From contig NZ_JACVQF010000238.1 in assembly GCF_014534645.1 (NCBI RefSeq), forward strand, positions 62,001 through 126,000: 64,000 bases of DNA, written 5' to 3'. Shown piece after piece: positions 16,010 through 26,800 of this stretch (position 1 is the first letter of the stretch; each line of letters begins with the position of its first letter). Source of the DNA: Streptomyces griseicoloratus. GTDB taxonomy: Bacteria; Actinomycetota; Actinomycetes; Streptomycetales; Streptomycetaceae. The translations under genes and the position numbers were made by a program. A model generated the notes under the pieces. That model saw nothing but the letters and a program-made list of their open reading frames with translations, searched no databases and was not told where the DNA came from.

Positions 16010-17688
16010 AGCAGTATCTCCGGGATGTCGAGGTGGCGGGCGCGCAGCCATTCGCCGAGCGCCTTGGCCTGCGGGTCGAAGCGGGCCTGGGCGGCGACGC
16101 CCTCGCCGAGGATGTGCTCGACGACGAAGTTCAGTGCGCGCAGGTTCGGCAGCACGTGCCCGGTGACGGGCAGGTCGCGGGCCTCGGGGATCAGCTCCCG
16201 GAAGCGGTCGGCGGTCAGCTCGTGCACGAGCCAGCGCCAGGACTCGTCGGTGCGCGCCCACACGCCGACGTTGGCGTTCCCGCCCTTGTCGCCGCTGCGG
16301 GCGCCGGCGACGAGGCCGAGGGGTGCGCTTTTGCGGGGCCCCGGCGGCAGCGGCTCCGGCAGCGGTGGTTCCGGTACGGCGTCGATCACGGCGGTGTCCT
16401 GGGCCGGGGCCACGGGGACCCGGCGTCCGTCGTGGAGGACGGCCACATGGTCCACGGTGTCCTGGGGGACGTACGCGGCCTCGAAGACGCCGTAGGGGGC
16501 GCCCTTCCCCGGTGGCGCCGTCACATGGAAGCCGGGGTAGCCGGCGAGGGCGAGTTCGACGGCGGCCCCGCTCAGCGCCCGTCCGACGGCCTGCTGGTCG
16601 GGGTCCCGGACGACGAGGCGCAGCAGGGCGCTGGCCGTCTCCTCGGTGGGGGCGTCGGGGCGGTCGGTGCGCACCAGGTCCCAGCGGACGTCGGTGACCT
16701 TGCCGAGGGCGGGTTCCATCTGCTCCCGCACCAGGGCCGCCTTGGCCTCGATGTCGAGGCCGGTGAGCACGAAGGTGACCTCGTTGCGGAAGCCGCCGAG
16801 GCGGTTCAGGCCGACCTTGAGCGTGGGTGGCGGGGCCTCGCCGCGCACGCCGTCGATCCGTACGCGGTCGGGACCGTCCTGGGTGAGCGTCACGGTGTCC
16901 AGCCGGGCGGTGACGTCCGGTCCCGCGTACCGGGCGCCGGCCGTCTCGTACAGCAGCTGGGCCGTCACCGTGCCGGTGTCGACGAGGCCGCCGGTGCCGT
17001 CGTGCTTGGTGATGACGCAGGTGCCGTCGGCGTGGAGTTCGGCGAGCGGGAAGCCGGGGTGCCGGAGGTCGTGGCTCGCCCGGTGCTCGTGGAAGAAGGC
17101 GTAGTTGCCGCCGGTGGCCTGCGTGCCGCACTCCAGCACGTGACCGGCGACGACCGCGCCCGCGAGCCGGTCGTGGTCCGTCGGCGCCCAGCCGAAGTGC
17201 GCGGCGGCGGGCCCGGTGACCAGGGCGGCGTCGGTGACGCGCCCGGTGACCACGACGTCGGCGCCCGCGCGCAGGCACTCGGCGATGCCGAAGCCGCCGA
17301 GGTAGGCGTGGGCAGCGAGGCTGCCCGGATACCGGTCCCCCAGGTCGTCGCCCTCGACGTGCGCGACACGGACGGGGAGGCCGAGCCGGGCGGCCAGTGC
17401 GCGTACGGCGTCGGCGAGTCCGGCCGGGTTGAGCCCGCCGGCGTTGGCGACGATGCGCACCCCGCGCTCGTGGGCGAGGCCCAGGCACTCCTCCAGCTGG
17501 CGCAGGAAGGTGCGGGCGTACCCGGCGTCCGGGTTCCTGAGCCGGTCGCGGCCCAGGATGAGCATGGTCAGCTCGGCGAGGTAGTCGCCGGTGAGGACGT
17601 CCAGCGGGCCGCCGGTGAGCATCTCGCGCATGGCGTCGAAGCGGTCACCGTAGAAGCCGGAGGCGTTGCCGATGCGGAGCACGCTCAC
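16006..17688 (-). CDS. DUF1446 / AtuA-like protein
   Basis: This 560-aa protein is of the acyclic terpene utilisation AtuA family. The N-terminal domain (~1-370) starts [17 protein letters not shown] and includes [36 protein letters not shown] and [17 protein letters not shown]. The C-terminal ~100 residues are the AtuA-like ferredoxin-fold segment with [17 protein letters not shown] and [18 protein letters not shown]. Biochemical role is unresolved in the family; it is genetically needed for citronellol/geraniol growth in Pseudomonas. The GTG at 17688 overlaps the preceding stop by 4 nt. Its position beside a carboxylase pair matches known atu clusters. Confidence 0.93.
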   Translation of the reverse strand: MSVLRIGNASGFYGDRFDAMREMLTGGPLDVLTGDYLAELTMLILGRDRLRNPDAGYARTFLRQLEECLGLAHERGVRIVANAGGLNPAGLADAVRALAARLGLPVRVAHVEGDDLGDRYPGSLAAHAYLGGFGIAECLRAGADVVVTGRVTDAALVTGPAAAHFGWAPTDHDRLAGAVVAGHVLECGTQATGGNYAFFHEHRASHDLRHPGFPLAELHADGTCVITKHDGTGGLVDTGTVTAQLLYETAGARYAGPDVTARLDTVTLTQDGPDRVRIDGVRGEAPPPTLKVGLNRLGGFRNEVTFVLTGLDIEAKAALVREQMEPALGKVTDVRWDLVRTDRPDAPTEETASALLRLVVRDPDQQAVGRALSGAAVELALAGYPGFHVTAPPGKGAPYGVFEAAYVPQDTVDHVAVLHDGRRVPVAPAQDTAVIDAVPEPPLPEPLPPGPRKSAPLGLVAGARSGDKGGNANVGVWARTDESWRWLVHELTADRFRELIPEARDLPVTGHVLPNLRALNFVVEHILGEGVAAQARFDPQAKALGEWLRARHLDIPEILL

Positions 17689-18479
17689 CGGGCGGCCCCC
17701 TTCGGCGGGCGGCCGGTGCCGGGCGGGCCCGCGAAGGCCTGGGCGATGTCGAGCCAGCGGTCGGCGTCCAGGCCCTCGGCGGTGAGGGCGAGGTCGGCGC
17801 GGTGGGCTCGCTGGGTGGCGAGGAGGCAGAAGTCGAGGGCGGGGCCGGTGACGCGCTGGGCGGCGTCCTCGGGCCCGTACGCCCACCGGTCGCCGTGCGG
17901 CCCGGTGAGTTCGACGCGGAACTGCCCGGCGGGCGGGGTGAGGCCGTGGGCCGCGAAGGCGTAGTCGCGGGCGCGCACCCCGATGCGGGCCACATGGCGG
18001 AGGCGGTCGGTGGGCGGGCGCGTCACGCCTATCGCGTCGGCGACGTCCAGGCCGTGGGCCCAGGTCTCCATGAGCCGGGCGGTGGCCATGGAGGCGGCCG
18101 CCATGGGCGGGCCGTACCAGGGGAAGCGGGCGCCGGGCGGAGCCTCGCGCAGCGCCTTGTCGAGCGCGGCACGTCCTTCCCGCCAGGCCGTCAGCAGCGC
18201 GGCGGGCGGCAGGGCGGCGCCCTCCTGTGCGCCCTCGTCGACGAAGGTGCCGGGCGCGGCGAGGGCCTTGTCCACCAGGGCGCGGAAGCCGTCCTCGTCG
18301 GTGACGGCGAGCAGGGCGGACCGGTCGGTCCAGGTCAGGTGCGCGATCTGGTGGGCGATCGTCCACCGGGGCGCCGGGGTGGCGAGGCGCCACTCCCCGG
18401 GGCTCAGCCGGGCGACCAGCGCGTCGAGTTCCTCGCTCTCCTCGCGCAGGTCGTCGATCACGGGCGTCGGGTCGGACAC
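17685..18479 (-). CDS. TIGR03084-type DinB/maleylpyruvate-isomerase-fold protein
   Basis: This 264-aa protein with a DinB-like four-helix bundle is the first gene of the operon. The N-terminal mycothiol-isomerase-like region has [18 protein letters not shown] (His ligands) near residue 40, and [15 protein letters not shown] near 140 supplies the second metal-ligand His. Members of this fold often use mycothiol or bind a divalent metal. GTG at 18479 with GGGGAGCGCTTC before it. The role in acyl-CoA degradation is inferred from its conserved place before the DUF1446 gene. Confidence 0.85.
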   Translation of the reverse strand: MSDPTPVIDDLREESEELDALVARLSPGEWRLATPAPRWTIAHQIAHLTWTDRSALLAVTDEDGFRALVDKALAAPGTFVDEGAQEGAALPPAALLTAWREGRAALDKALREAPPGARFPWYGPPMAAASMATARLMETWAHGLDVADAIGVTRPPTDRLRHVARIGVRARDYAFAAHGLTPPAGQFRVELTGPHGDRWAYGPEDAAQRVTGPALDFCLLATQRAHRADLALTAEGLDADRWLDIAQAFAGPPGTGRPPKGAAR

Positions 18480-18552
18480 GAAGCGCTCCCCTCGGGCACG
18501 GCGGCGTGCGGCGCGGTGTGGTGGGGAGCATGGCAGGAGGCCGGGAAACAAT

Positions 18553-18564
18553 CAAGCATGCTTG
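18553..18564 (-). promoter_or_regulatory. Palindromic operator of the acyl-CoA operon
   Basis: CAAGCATGCTTG is a perfect 12-bp palindrome 74 nt upstream of the first operon gene, in a short AT-richer patch (18548-18571). It has the look of a TetR-family operator, and the operon encodes a TetR protein. Confidence 0.5.
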
Positions 18565-18617
18565 CATGAATTCGTGCCCGGCCCGAGCCCGGGCCCCGCG
18601 CTGGGCGGTGGGAGGGG

Positions 18618-19604
18618 TTACCGGCCGTCGGCCCCCGGGCCCGGCAGCTCTCGCTTCGCCCGCCCGCCGCGCCCCACCTGGGTCCGCACCGCTCCCATGC
18701 TGGCCGCGATGACCAGGGCGATGGCGGCGGACTGGGTGGCGGACAGGGACTGGTCGAGGATGAGGAAGCCGGCCGCCGCGGCGAGGGCGGGCTCCAGGCT
18801 CATGAGGATGGCGAAGGTGGGCGCGGGCAGGCGGCGCAGGGCGAGGAGTTCGAGGGTGTACGGCAGGACGGAGGAGAGCAGGGCGACGCCCGCGCCCAGC
18901 GCCAGCGTCACCGGGTCGGCCAGTTTCGCCCCCGACTCGGCGATGCCCAGCGGCAGGAACAGCACCGCCCCGACCGCCATCGCGAGGGCCAGCCCGTCGG
19001 CCTGCGGGAAGCGGCGTCCGGTGCGGGCGCTGAAGACGATGTACGCCGCCCACATCGCGCCCGCCCCCAGCGCGAAGGCGGCACCGGCCGGGTCGAGGCC
19101 GTCGAAGCCGCCGCCGCCGAGCAGGAAGACGCCGGCCAGGGCGAGCGCGGCCCAGACCAGGTTGACCGCGCGGCGGGAGGCAAGGACGGAGAGGGCAAGC
19201 GGGCCGAGCACCTCCAGGGTGACGGCGGGACCGAGGGGGATGCGGTCGACGGCCTGGTAGAAGAGGCCGTTCATGCCGGCCATGGCGATGCCGAAGACGA
19301 CGACCGTGCCCCAGTCGGCGCGGGAGTGGCCGCGCAGCCGGGGGCGGCAGACCAGGAGCAGGACGACGGCGGCCACGACCAGGCGCAGCGTCACGACCCC
19401 GAGCGCCCCGGCCCGGGGCATCAGGCTGACCGCCAGCGCGGCACCGAACTGCACGGAGACGCCTCCGGCGAGCACCAGGCCGACCGGGCCGAGGGAACCC
19501 CATCGGCCGGTGGCGCCGCCCGGGGCGGGCGCGGGGCCGGTGGCGTGCGCGGCCGTGGGGGCGGCCGGGGTCGGGGTGCCGGGGGTGGCGCTGGGGGTGC
19601 TCAC
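18618..19604 (-). CDS. EamA-family (RhtA-like) drug/metabolite exporter
   Basis: This 328-aa membrane protein has a Pro/Ala-rich cytoplasmic N-terminus (~1-38) and about ten hydrophobic segments in two EamA halves. Landmarks are MPRAGALGVVTLRLVVAA, FYQAVDRIPLGPAVTLEVLGPL (the typical RhtA signature, ~118) and LALRRLPAPTFAILMSLEPA (~258). RhtA relatives export amino acids such as threonine/homoserine; the substrate here is not shown. GTG start at 19604. Single gene, between the acyl-CoA operon and the divergently oriented NUDIX gene. Confidence 0.9.
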   Translation of the reverse strand: MSTPSATPGTPTPAAPTAAHATGPAPAPGGATGRWGSLGPVGLVLAGGVSVQFGAALAVSLMPRAGALGVVTLRLVVAAVVLLLVCRPRLRGHSRADWGTVVVFGIAMAGMNGLFYQAVDRIPLGPAVTLEVLGPLALSVLASRRAVNLVWAALALAGVFLLGGGGFDGLDPAGAAFALGAGAMWAAYIVFSARTGRRFPQADGLALAMAVGAVLFLPLGIAESGAKLADPVTLALGAGVALLSSVLPYTLELLALRRLPAPTFAILMSLEPALAAAAGFLILDQSLSATQSAAIALVIAASMGAVRTQVGRGGRAKRELPGPGADGR

Positions 19605-19878
19605 GGGGGCTCCGGGGACGGTCTACGGTTCGATGTCGTTCACCGCGCTGTACGGCGTAGTCCAGGGTAGTGGACTCGGTCAGGCGTGTAAGCCGGTCAT
19701 GCAACTGTCGTCGCCCGGACACGCGGCTGTCAACGGAAGTCCGCCGGGCGGACAGGACCGGACCGGCGGGCGGGACCGGGCGGACGGGGCCGGCGGGCAG
19801 GGCTGGTCGTACGGGAGCGATCACCGGCGGGATACCGTCCGCAACGACGAAGCCGGCCCGCACCCTCCCGGAGGCCCC

Positions 19879-20331
19879 GTGAGACGACTCCTCGCCCGCA
19901 TCTGGCGCATCCTGCGCCCGGTGCAGAGCCGCGTGATGTGGTTGCTGAACGCCAAGTTCGTGGTCGGCGTGACCGGCGTCGTGCGCGACGACGAGGGGCG
20001 GGTACTGATGCTGAGGCACCGGATGTGGCCGCCGGGCCGCCAGTGGGGCCTGCCGAGCGGTTTCGCGCGCAAGGGCGAGGACTTCCGGGCGACCGTGGTC
20101 CGAGAGGTCAAGGAGGAGACCGGCCTCGACGTGGAGGTGGGCCGGCTGGTCATGCTCAACAGCGGCCTGCGCACCCGCCTGGAGGTGGCCTACGAGGCCC
20201 GCCTGCTCGGCGGCGAGCTGCGCATCGACCCCTTCGAGATCCTGGAGGCCCGCTGGTGCGACCCGGACGACCTGCCCGAGGGCGTCCAGCCGGTGTGCCG
20301 GCCGCTGGTGCGGGGCGAGACGGTCCCGTGA
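19879..20331 (+). CDS. NUDIX hydrolase
   Basis: This 150-aa pyrophosphohydrolase has a complete Nudix box: GFARKGEDFRATVVREVKEE followed by TGL, matching G-x5-E-x7-R-E-U-x-E-E-x-G-U at residues ~60-82. The N-terminus is basic with one hydrophobic helix (MWLLNAKFVVGVTG). It cleaves a nucleoside diphosphate linked to an unknown moiety, with Mg2+ bound by the REVKEE helix. The GTG at 19879 is chosen because CGGAGG lies 6 nt upstream. The next plus-strand gene begins 76 nt later. Confidence 0.9.
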   Translation: MRRLLARIWRILRPVQSRVMWLLNAKFVVGVTGVVRDDEGRVLMLRHRMWPPGRQWGLPSGFARKGEDFRATVVREVKEETGLDVEVGRLVMLNSGLRTRLEVAYEARLLGGELRIDPFEILEARWCDPDDLPEGVQPVCRPLVRGETVP

Positions 20332-20407
20332 GGCGGGGTCGAAAACGCCGGTTCCCGGTCGACGCAGAGGTGAAGGCAGTCCACACCCCACCCGAGGAGC
20401 ACGCATC

Positions 20408-21025
20408 ATGACCGTCACCGCGGACCTGGCCATCACCCTCGACGGCTACGTCGCCGGCCCGAACGTCACCCTCGACAACCCCGGAGGCGACGGCGCCGAG
20501 CCGGTCTTCGAGTGGATCCACACCCTGGCGAGCTGGCGGGAGCGCCAGGGCATGACCGGCGGGGACGAGAACCGCGACTCGGAGCTGATCCGGGAGTGGT
20601 TCGACGCCACCGGGGCGGTGGTCATGGGCCGGACGATGTACGACACGGGCGAGGAGTTCTGGGGCGACAACCCGCCCTTCCGCACCCCGGTCTTCGTCCT
20701 CACCCACCGCCCCCGCCCCACCCTGGTGAAGGAGGGCGGCACCACCTTCACCTTCGTCACCGACGGCATCCACAGCGCCCTGGAGCAGGCGAAGGCCGCC
20801 GCCGGGGACCGGAACGTCGACATCGCGGGCGGGGCGGACACGGTGCGGCAGTACCTCGGAGCGGACCTCGTCGACGAGCTCCAGCTGCACGTGGTGCCCG
20901 TGCTCCTCGGCGACGGGCTGCGGCTCTTCGAGGGGCCGGGCGCCGTCCGGCGCGACCTGGAACTGATCAGGGTGGTCGGCACTCCGTCGGCCACCCACCT
21001 GAAGTACCGCTTCCCGCGGCGCTAG
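20408..21025 (+). CDS. Dihydrofolate reductase-fold / RibD C-terminal domain protein
   Basis: This 205-aa protein has the DHFR-like RibD_C fold: LAITLDGYVAGPN at the N-terminus, AVVMGRTMYDTGEEFWGDNPPF (~70), VFVLTHRPR, DIAGGADTVRQYLGADLVDELQLHVVPVLLGDGLRLFE (conserved in the family; shown here as landmarks from ~140). Such proteins are NADPH-dependent reductases of uncertain substrate, distinct from housekeeping FolA. GAGGAG lies 8 nt before the ATG. The stop codon overlaps the convergent FG-GAP gene by 4 nt. Confidence 0.88.
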   Translation: MTVTADLAITLDGYVAGPNVTLDNPGGDGAEPVFEWIHTLASWRERQGMTGGDENRDSELIREWFDATGAVVMGRTMYDTGEEFWGDNPPFRTPVFVLTHRPRPTLVKEGGTTFTFVTDGIHSALEQAKAAAGDRNVDIAGGADTVRQYLGADLVDELQLHVVPVLLGDGLRLFEGPGAVRRDLELIRVVGTPSATHLKYRFPRR

Positions 21026-22599
21026 CGGGCGATCCCTCCGCCGCCCATGAGCAGGTCCAGGCCCTCGGTGTCGTCGAAGGTGTCCCCGTACAGCCGGGTG
21101 ACGCCCCTCGCGGACGGCCCGTCGGCCGTGCCGGGCAGCAGCCACGCGGAGCTGCCGGTCGTGTCGCTGCCCGGCTCGGCCACCACCAGGTCGGCACGGT
21201 GGTCGCCGTCCAGGTCGGTGAGGGCCACCGACGCACCGAAACCGGCCCGCTCGCCCGAGCCGGCGAAGTCACCGCCCTCGAACACCCGGGAGCCCTCGCC
21301 GGTGAGTCCGTCCGGGCCACCCGCCAGGAAGAGCACCTGCTCCGGGCCCGGCTTCGCGTACGGGCCCCACCGCGGGGACCCGGCCACCACGTCCGCGTAT
21401 CCGTCACCGTTCACGTCCCCGGTGTCGAGGGACTCGAGGACGGCGTCCTCGTCCTGGGGTTCCGCACCGGGCACGCCCGGCGTGTCGCGGTCGATCGTCG
21501 TCCTCCGCTTCCCCGGCCCGGTCTTCGACCCGTACACCACCGTCACCCCGCTGCGGCTCGCGTCGCCGCCCCGGGGGCTGAGGACCAGGTCACCGTATCC
21601 GTCGCCGTCCACGTCACCGACGGCCGCCGTCGCCGCGTCGGGGAGGTCGACGCCGTCCGGCTGGGTGAGGCCGTCCGGGCCGCCCCGGAAGTAGCCGACC
21701 GGCCGGCGCTTCTCGGACCACGGCGCACCGGAGGGCCCGCCGGAGTGGAAGGTCACCAGGTCGTCGGCGCCGTCGCCGTCCAGGTCCCCGGCGACGAGGT
21801 CACGGAAGTTCGCGGACCCGACACCCCGCTCGGGTTCGCGCGGGGCGGGGACCCGCCCCGTCCCCGCCGGGGTGCCGTCCCGTTCGAAGGGGCCCTTGAG
21901 CAGCCCCTTGCCGGAGCCGAGCCCGAAGACGAGGTCGGCGTGCCCGTCCCCGTCGAAGTCACCGGCTGCGAGCTGCTCCTCCAGGATCGGGTCGTTGTCC
22001 CACGCGACGTGGCTGCCGTCCGTCCCCGGTACCCGGGCGGCACGCGACAGCCCGTCCGGGGAACCCCACATGACGACGACGGACGGTTTCCAGTCGAAGA
22101 CGGCGGTGGCGAGGTCGGTGTACCCGTCCTCGTCGAAGTCACGGGCCACCACGTCGGTCCCGAAGAACGCCTCGTGGCGGTTCTTCCCGGGAATCCCGGG
22201 GTCGTCCTGCGTGAGGTACTGGCAGCGGCCGAGGCCCGTTCCGTCCCCCGTCCCGTACGCCACCTCGATGCTGCCGCCGCCGTACCCGCCCTTCACGTCC
22301 CCCTGCGAGCCGAAGGCCAGGTCGGCGTGCCCGTCCCCGTCGAAGTCGGCGGCGGGGACGGCGCCGGCCGGGGCGGGCCGGTCCGACGCGGGCCGGGCGG
22401 CCGGGGCGGTGCCGTGGACGGTGGTGCGGCAGCCGTGCGGCGCGGCGATGCGGGCCGGCCCGTCGTCGGCGACCAGGACCCCCGCGACGACCGCCAGCAC
22501 GGCCACCGCGGCGGCGGGCCCGACCACCCGCGACCGCCTGCCGAAGCGTCGTCGCGGCCGCCGCCCCTGTTCACCCGGATCGCCCATGCGAACGATCAC
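21022..22599 (-). CDS. Secreted FG-GAP/integrin-alpha-like repeat protein
   Basis: This 525-aa protein has an Arg-rich N-terminus and one hydrophobic helix (VVGPAAAVAVLAVVAGVLVA), so it is secreted or anchored by a signal peptide. The remainder is about six to seven FG-GAP blades with calcium loops such as DFDGDGHADLAFG, DLDGDGADDLV, DVDGDGYGDLV, DVNGDGYADVV and DLDGDHRADLVV. A beta-propeller binding surface proteins or glycans is expected. GTG at 22599 or ATG at 22587 are possible starts. Single gene; function otherwise unknown. Confidence 0.88.
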   Translation of the reverse strand: MIVRMGDPGEQGRRPRRRFGRRSRVVGPAAAVAVLAVVAGVLVADDGPARIAAPHGCRTTVHGTAPAARPASDRPAPAGAVPAADFDGDGHADLAFGSQGDVKGGYGGGSIEVAYGTGDGTGLGRCQYLTQDDPGIPGKNRHEAFFGTDVVARDFDEDGYTDLATAVFDWKPSVVVMWGSPDGLSRAARVPGTDGSHVAWDNDPILEEQLAAGDFDGDGHADLVFGLGSGKGLLKGPFERDGTPAGTGRVPAPREPERGVGSANFRDLVAGDLDGDGADDLVTFHSGGPSGAPWSEKRRPVGYFRGGPDGLTQPDGVDLPDAATAAVGDVDGDGYGDLVLSPRGGDASRSGVTVVYGSKTGPGKRRTTIDRDTPGVPGAEPQDEDAVLESLDTGDVNGDGYADVVAGSPRWGPYAKPGPEQVLFLAGGPDGLTGEGSRVFEGGDFAGSGERAGFGASVALTDLDGDHRADLVVAEPGSDTTGSSAWLLPGTADGPSARGVTRLYGDTFDDTEGLDLLMGGGGIAR

Positions 22600-22627
22600 G
22601 CATCGGCCACCCCGTGCGGTTCCGGGG

Positions 22628-25480
22628 TCACCCCAGCCCCTCCGCCAGCACCTCCGCCAGATGCCGCCCCCGTACCCCGGCCAGCTGCTCCAGCTGCGTC
22701 CGGCACGAGAAGCCGTCCGCCAGGACCACCGCTCCCTCCGGCGCCTCCCGCACCGCCGGCAGCAGCTGGTCCTCCGCGCAGGCGGCCGACACCTCGAAGT
22801 GACCCTTCTCGAAGCCGAAGTTGCCCGCGAGCCCGCAGCAGCCGCCGCTCAGCTCACCCGTCAGGCCCGCGGCCGCGCGCAGGCGGCGGTCGGCCGTGTC
22901 GCCGAGCACCGCGTGCTGGTGGCAGTGGGTCTGGCCGGTGACGGGCCGGTCCACCGCCGCGGGCGTCCAGCCCGGGGCGTGCCGCTCCAGGGTCTCGGCG
23001 AAGGTGAGGACGCGGCCTGCGAGGGCGGCGGCACGGGGGTCGTCGGGCAGCAGCTCCGGCAGGTCGGTGCGCAGGGTGGCGGCGCAGCTCGGCTCCAGGA
23101 CGACGACCGGGGCGGACGTCTCCAGCACCGGTGCCATGAGGTCGAGGGTGCGGCGCATCACCGCGCGGGCCCGGTCGAGCTGGCCCGTGGAGACGTACGT
23201 CAGCCCGCAGCACACCCGGGCCCGACGGGCCGTCAGCAGGGCGGCGGCCGTGCGCGACCCGCCGTCGCCCACCCGGCCGCGCGGCATCCGCAGCGTCGGC
23301 GGCAGCGCCACCCGCAGCCCCGCCGCCTCCAGGACCCGTACGGCCGCGCGGCCCACGGACGGCGACAGGTGCTCGGTGAAGGTGTCGGGCCACAGGACGA
23401 CCAGCTCCCCCGCGCCCCGCGTGCGAGCCCGCCTCCGCCACCACCGGCTGAACGTCTGCCCCGCCAGCCGCGGTATCGCCCGCTCGGCCGCGATCCCGCC
23501 CGCCCGTTTCGCCACCGCCGCGACCGGGCGTACGGACGCCAGCGCGTTGACCAGTGCGGCCGTGCCCGTGCGGTCCGCCCAGCGCAGCCACACCGGCAGC
23601 CATCCCATGGCGTAGTGGGCGGCGGGGCGGCGGCGCCCGGCGTAGTGGTGGTGCAGGAACTCGGCCTTGTAGGTGGCCATGTCGACCTCCACCGGGCAGT
23701 CCGACCGGCACCCCTTGCAGGACAGGCACAGGTCGAGGGCGTCGCGGACCTCCGTCGACCGCCAGCCGTCGGTCACCAGCTCGCCGGCGAGCATCTCGTG
23801 CAGCAGCCGGGCACGCCCGCGCGTGGAGTGCTCCTCCTCCCCCGTCGCCCGGAAGGACGGGCACATGACGGACGGGCCCGGCGCCGACGCCGTACGGCAC
23901 TTGGCGACGCCCACGCAGCGCCGGACCGCCGCCGAGAAGTCCCCGCCGTCGGCGGGATAGCCGAACTCCACGTCCACCGGGCCGCGCGGCAGGACGGAGA
24001 AGCGGAGGTTGGCGTCGAGCGGTGCCGGGCGCACCAGCATGCCGGGGTTGAGCAGGTCGTCCGGGTCCCAGACCGCCTTGGCCCGCTCGAACAGGGCGAC
24101 GGTCTCCGGGCCGTACATGCGCGGCAGCAGTTCCGCGCGCGCCTGGCCGTCGCCGTGCTCGCCGGACAGCGAGCCGCCGTGGGCCACCACCAGCTCGGCC
24201 AGTTCCTCGGAGAAGCGGCGGAAGCGGGCGACGCCCGCCTGAGTCAGCAGGTCGAAGTCGATGCGGACGTGGATGCAGCCGTCCCCGAAGTGCCCGTAGG
24301 GCGTGCCGCGCAGGCCATGGGCGGCCAAAAGACCCCGGAAGTCCCGCAGGTACGCGCCGAGCCGGGCGGGCGGCACCGCGCAGTCCTCCCAGCCGGGCCA
24401 CGCCTCCGAGCCGTCCGGCATGCGGGTCGCCGTGCCGGACGCGTCCTCCCGGATCCGCCACAGCGCCCGCTGCCCGGCGGGGTCCGTCACCACCCGGGAG
24501 TCGACGACGTCGGCGGCCCGCACGATCGTCTCGGCACGCGCACGTGCCTCCGCCTCCGTCCGACCTCCGGTCTCCACGAACAGCCAGGCCCCGCCCCGCG
24601 GCAGTCCGGCCGTGGCCGGCACCAGGTCGGCCGCCATGCCCTCCACCGTCAGCGGCCCGAGCGGCAGCAGCCCGGCCGCCGCCTCGGCCGCCGCGCTCTC
24701 GTCGGCGTACGCCAGCACCGCGAGGGCACGCGCGCGTGGCGCCTCGACCAGCCGGACGACCGCCTCGGTCAGCACGCCCAGCGTGCCCTCCGACCCGCAG
24801 AACGAGCGGGCCACGTCGGCGCCCTTCTCGGGCAGCAGCGCGTCCAGCGCGTAGCCGGAGATACGGCGGGGCAGCTCGGGGAAGCCGGTGCGCAGCCTCG
24901 CCAAGTCGCCCTCCGCCAGCTCCCGCAGGCCGTCCGGCGCCCCGGCCCAGCCCTGCCCGAGCCGCAGCCGCCGCCCGCGCGCGGTGAGCACGGTCAGCTC
25001 CCGCACGCTGTCCGCCGTCGTGCCCCAGGCCACCGAGTGCGACCCGCAGGAGTTGTTGCCGATCATCCCGCCGAGCGTGCACCGGCTGTGCGTGGAGGGG
25101 TCGGGTCCGAAGCGCAGGCCGTGCGGGGCGGCGGCCTCCTGGAGGCGGTCGAGGACGAGGCCCGGCTGGACGACGGCCGTGCGGGTGCCCGGGTCCAGGT
25201 CCAGCAGCCCGTTCATGTGCCGGGTGAAGTCCAGGACCACGCCCGTGCCCGTCGCCTGCCCGGCGATCGAGGTGCCCCCGCCGCGCGCCACGACCGGCAC
25301 CCCCTGCGCCCGGCACACCTCCAGTACGGCGGCCACGTCGTCGGCGTCGCGCGGGGCGACCACGCCCAGCGGGACCCGCCGGAAGTTGGACGCGTCCATC
25401 GTCGTCAGCGCCCGGGAGGTGACGTCGAAGCCGACCTCGCCCCGGACGGCCCCGCGCAGTGCTGCCTCCAGACCGTTCAT
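22628..25480 (-). CDS. FAD-linked oxidase / Fe-S fusion (D-lactate/2-hydroxyacid dehydrogenase type)
   Basis: This 950-aa fusion has an FAD-binding PCMH domain (~30-210: VVARGGGTSIAGQATG, TLGGMIGNNSCGSHSVAWG), an FAD-oxidase C-terminal domain (~230-490: YGHFGDGCIHVRIDFDL, SLSGEHGDGQARAELLPRMY), then a ferredoxin-like part with CVGVAKCR...MCPSF and CLSCKGCRSDCPVEVDM (~540-640). Two cysteine-rich CCG-type motifs follow (CCGLTYVSTGQ, GGCCGLAGNFGFEKGH). This is the Dld-II/GlcD+GlcF-like layout that oxidises D-lactate or 2-hydroxyglutarate and passes electrons to the quinone pool. ATG at 25480; divergent from serC across 108 nt. Confidence 0.93.
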   Translation of the reverse strand: MNGLEAALRGAVRGEVGFDVTSRALTTMDASNFRRVPLGVVAPRDADDVAAVLEVCRAQGVPVVARGGGTSIAGQATGTGVVLDFTRHMNGLLDLDPGTRTAVVQPGLVLDRLQEAAAPHGLRFGPDPSTHSRCTLGGMIGNNSCGSHSVAWGTTADSVRELTVLTARGRRLRLGQGWAGAPDGLRELAEGDLARLRTGFPELPRRISGYALDALLPEKGADVARSFCGSEGTLGVLTEAVVRLVEAPRARALAVLAYADESAAAEAAAGLLPLGPLTVEGMAADLVPATAGLPRGGAWLFVETGGRTEAEARARAETIVRAADVVDSRVVTDPAGQRALWRIREDASGTATRMPDGSEAWPGWEDCAVPPARLGAYLRDFRGLLAAHGLRGTPYGHFGDGCIHVRIDFDLLTQAGVARFRRFSEELAELVVAHGGSLSGEHGDGQARAELLPRMYGPETVALFERAKAVWDPDDLLNPGMLVRPAPLDANLRFSVLPRGPVDVEFGYPADGGDFSAAVRRCVGVAKCRTASAPGPSVMCPSFRATGEEEHSTRGRARLLHEMLAGELVTDGWRSTEVRDALDLCLSCKGCRSDCPVEVDMATYKAEFLHHHYAGRRRPAAHYAMGWLPVWLRWADRTGTAALVNALASVRPVAAVAKRAGGIAAERAIPRLAGQTFSRWWRRRARTRGAGELVVLWPDTFTEHLSPSVGRAAVRVLEAAGLRVALPPTLRMPRGRVGDGGSRTAAALLTARRARVCCGLTYVSTGQLDRARAVMRRTLDLMAPVLETSAPVVVLEPSCAATLRTDLPELLPDDPRAAALAGRVLTFAETLERHAPGWTPAAVDRPVTGQTHCHQHAVLGDTADRRLRAAAGLTGELSGGCCGLAGNFGFEKGHFEVSAACAEDQLLPAVREAPEGAVVLADGFSCRTQLEQLAGVRGRHLAEVLAEGLG

Positions 25481-25501
25481 GCGTCCAGGATGCTCTCGTA
25501 G

Positions 25502-26707
<1,206 letters not shown>

Positions 26708-26726
26708 CCGCCGCCCTCGTACGACG

Positions 26727-26762
26727 GTGAGGGGCGCCCGGTGTTCGCCGGGCGCCCCTCAC
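26727..26762. terminator. Strong 15-bp hairpin terminator after serC
   Basis: GTGAGGGGCGCCCGG (26727-26741) pairs perfectly with CCGGGCGCCCCTCAC (26748-26762) across a TGTTCG loop. It lies 19 nt after the serC stop and before the stop of the convergent ABC permease gene, so it should serve both strands. Confidence 0.85.
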
Positions 26763-26800
26763 TGCTCTTCCGCTACGGACTGCCTCCCAACGCCCGTCCG

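Noticed and set aside
16006-20436. A single 1476-codon minus-strand frame spanning several genes
   Set aside because: Only its last 560 codons encode a known family (DUF1446), with a GTGA-coupled start at 17688; the upstream part is out of frame with the TIGR03084 and EamA genes.
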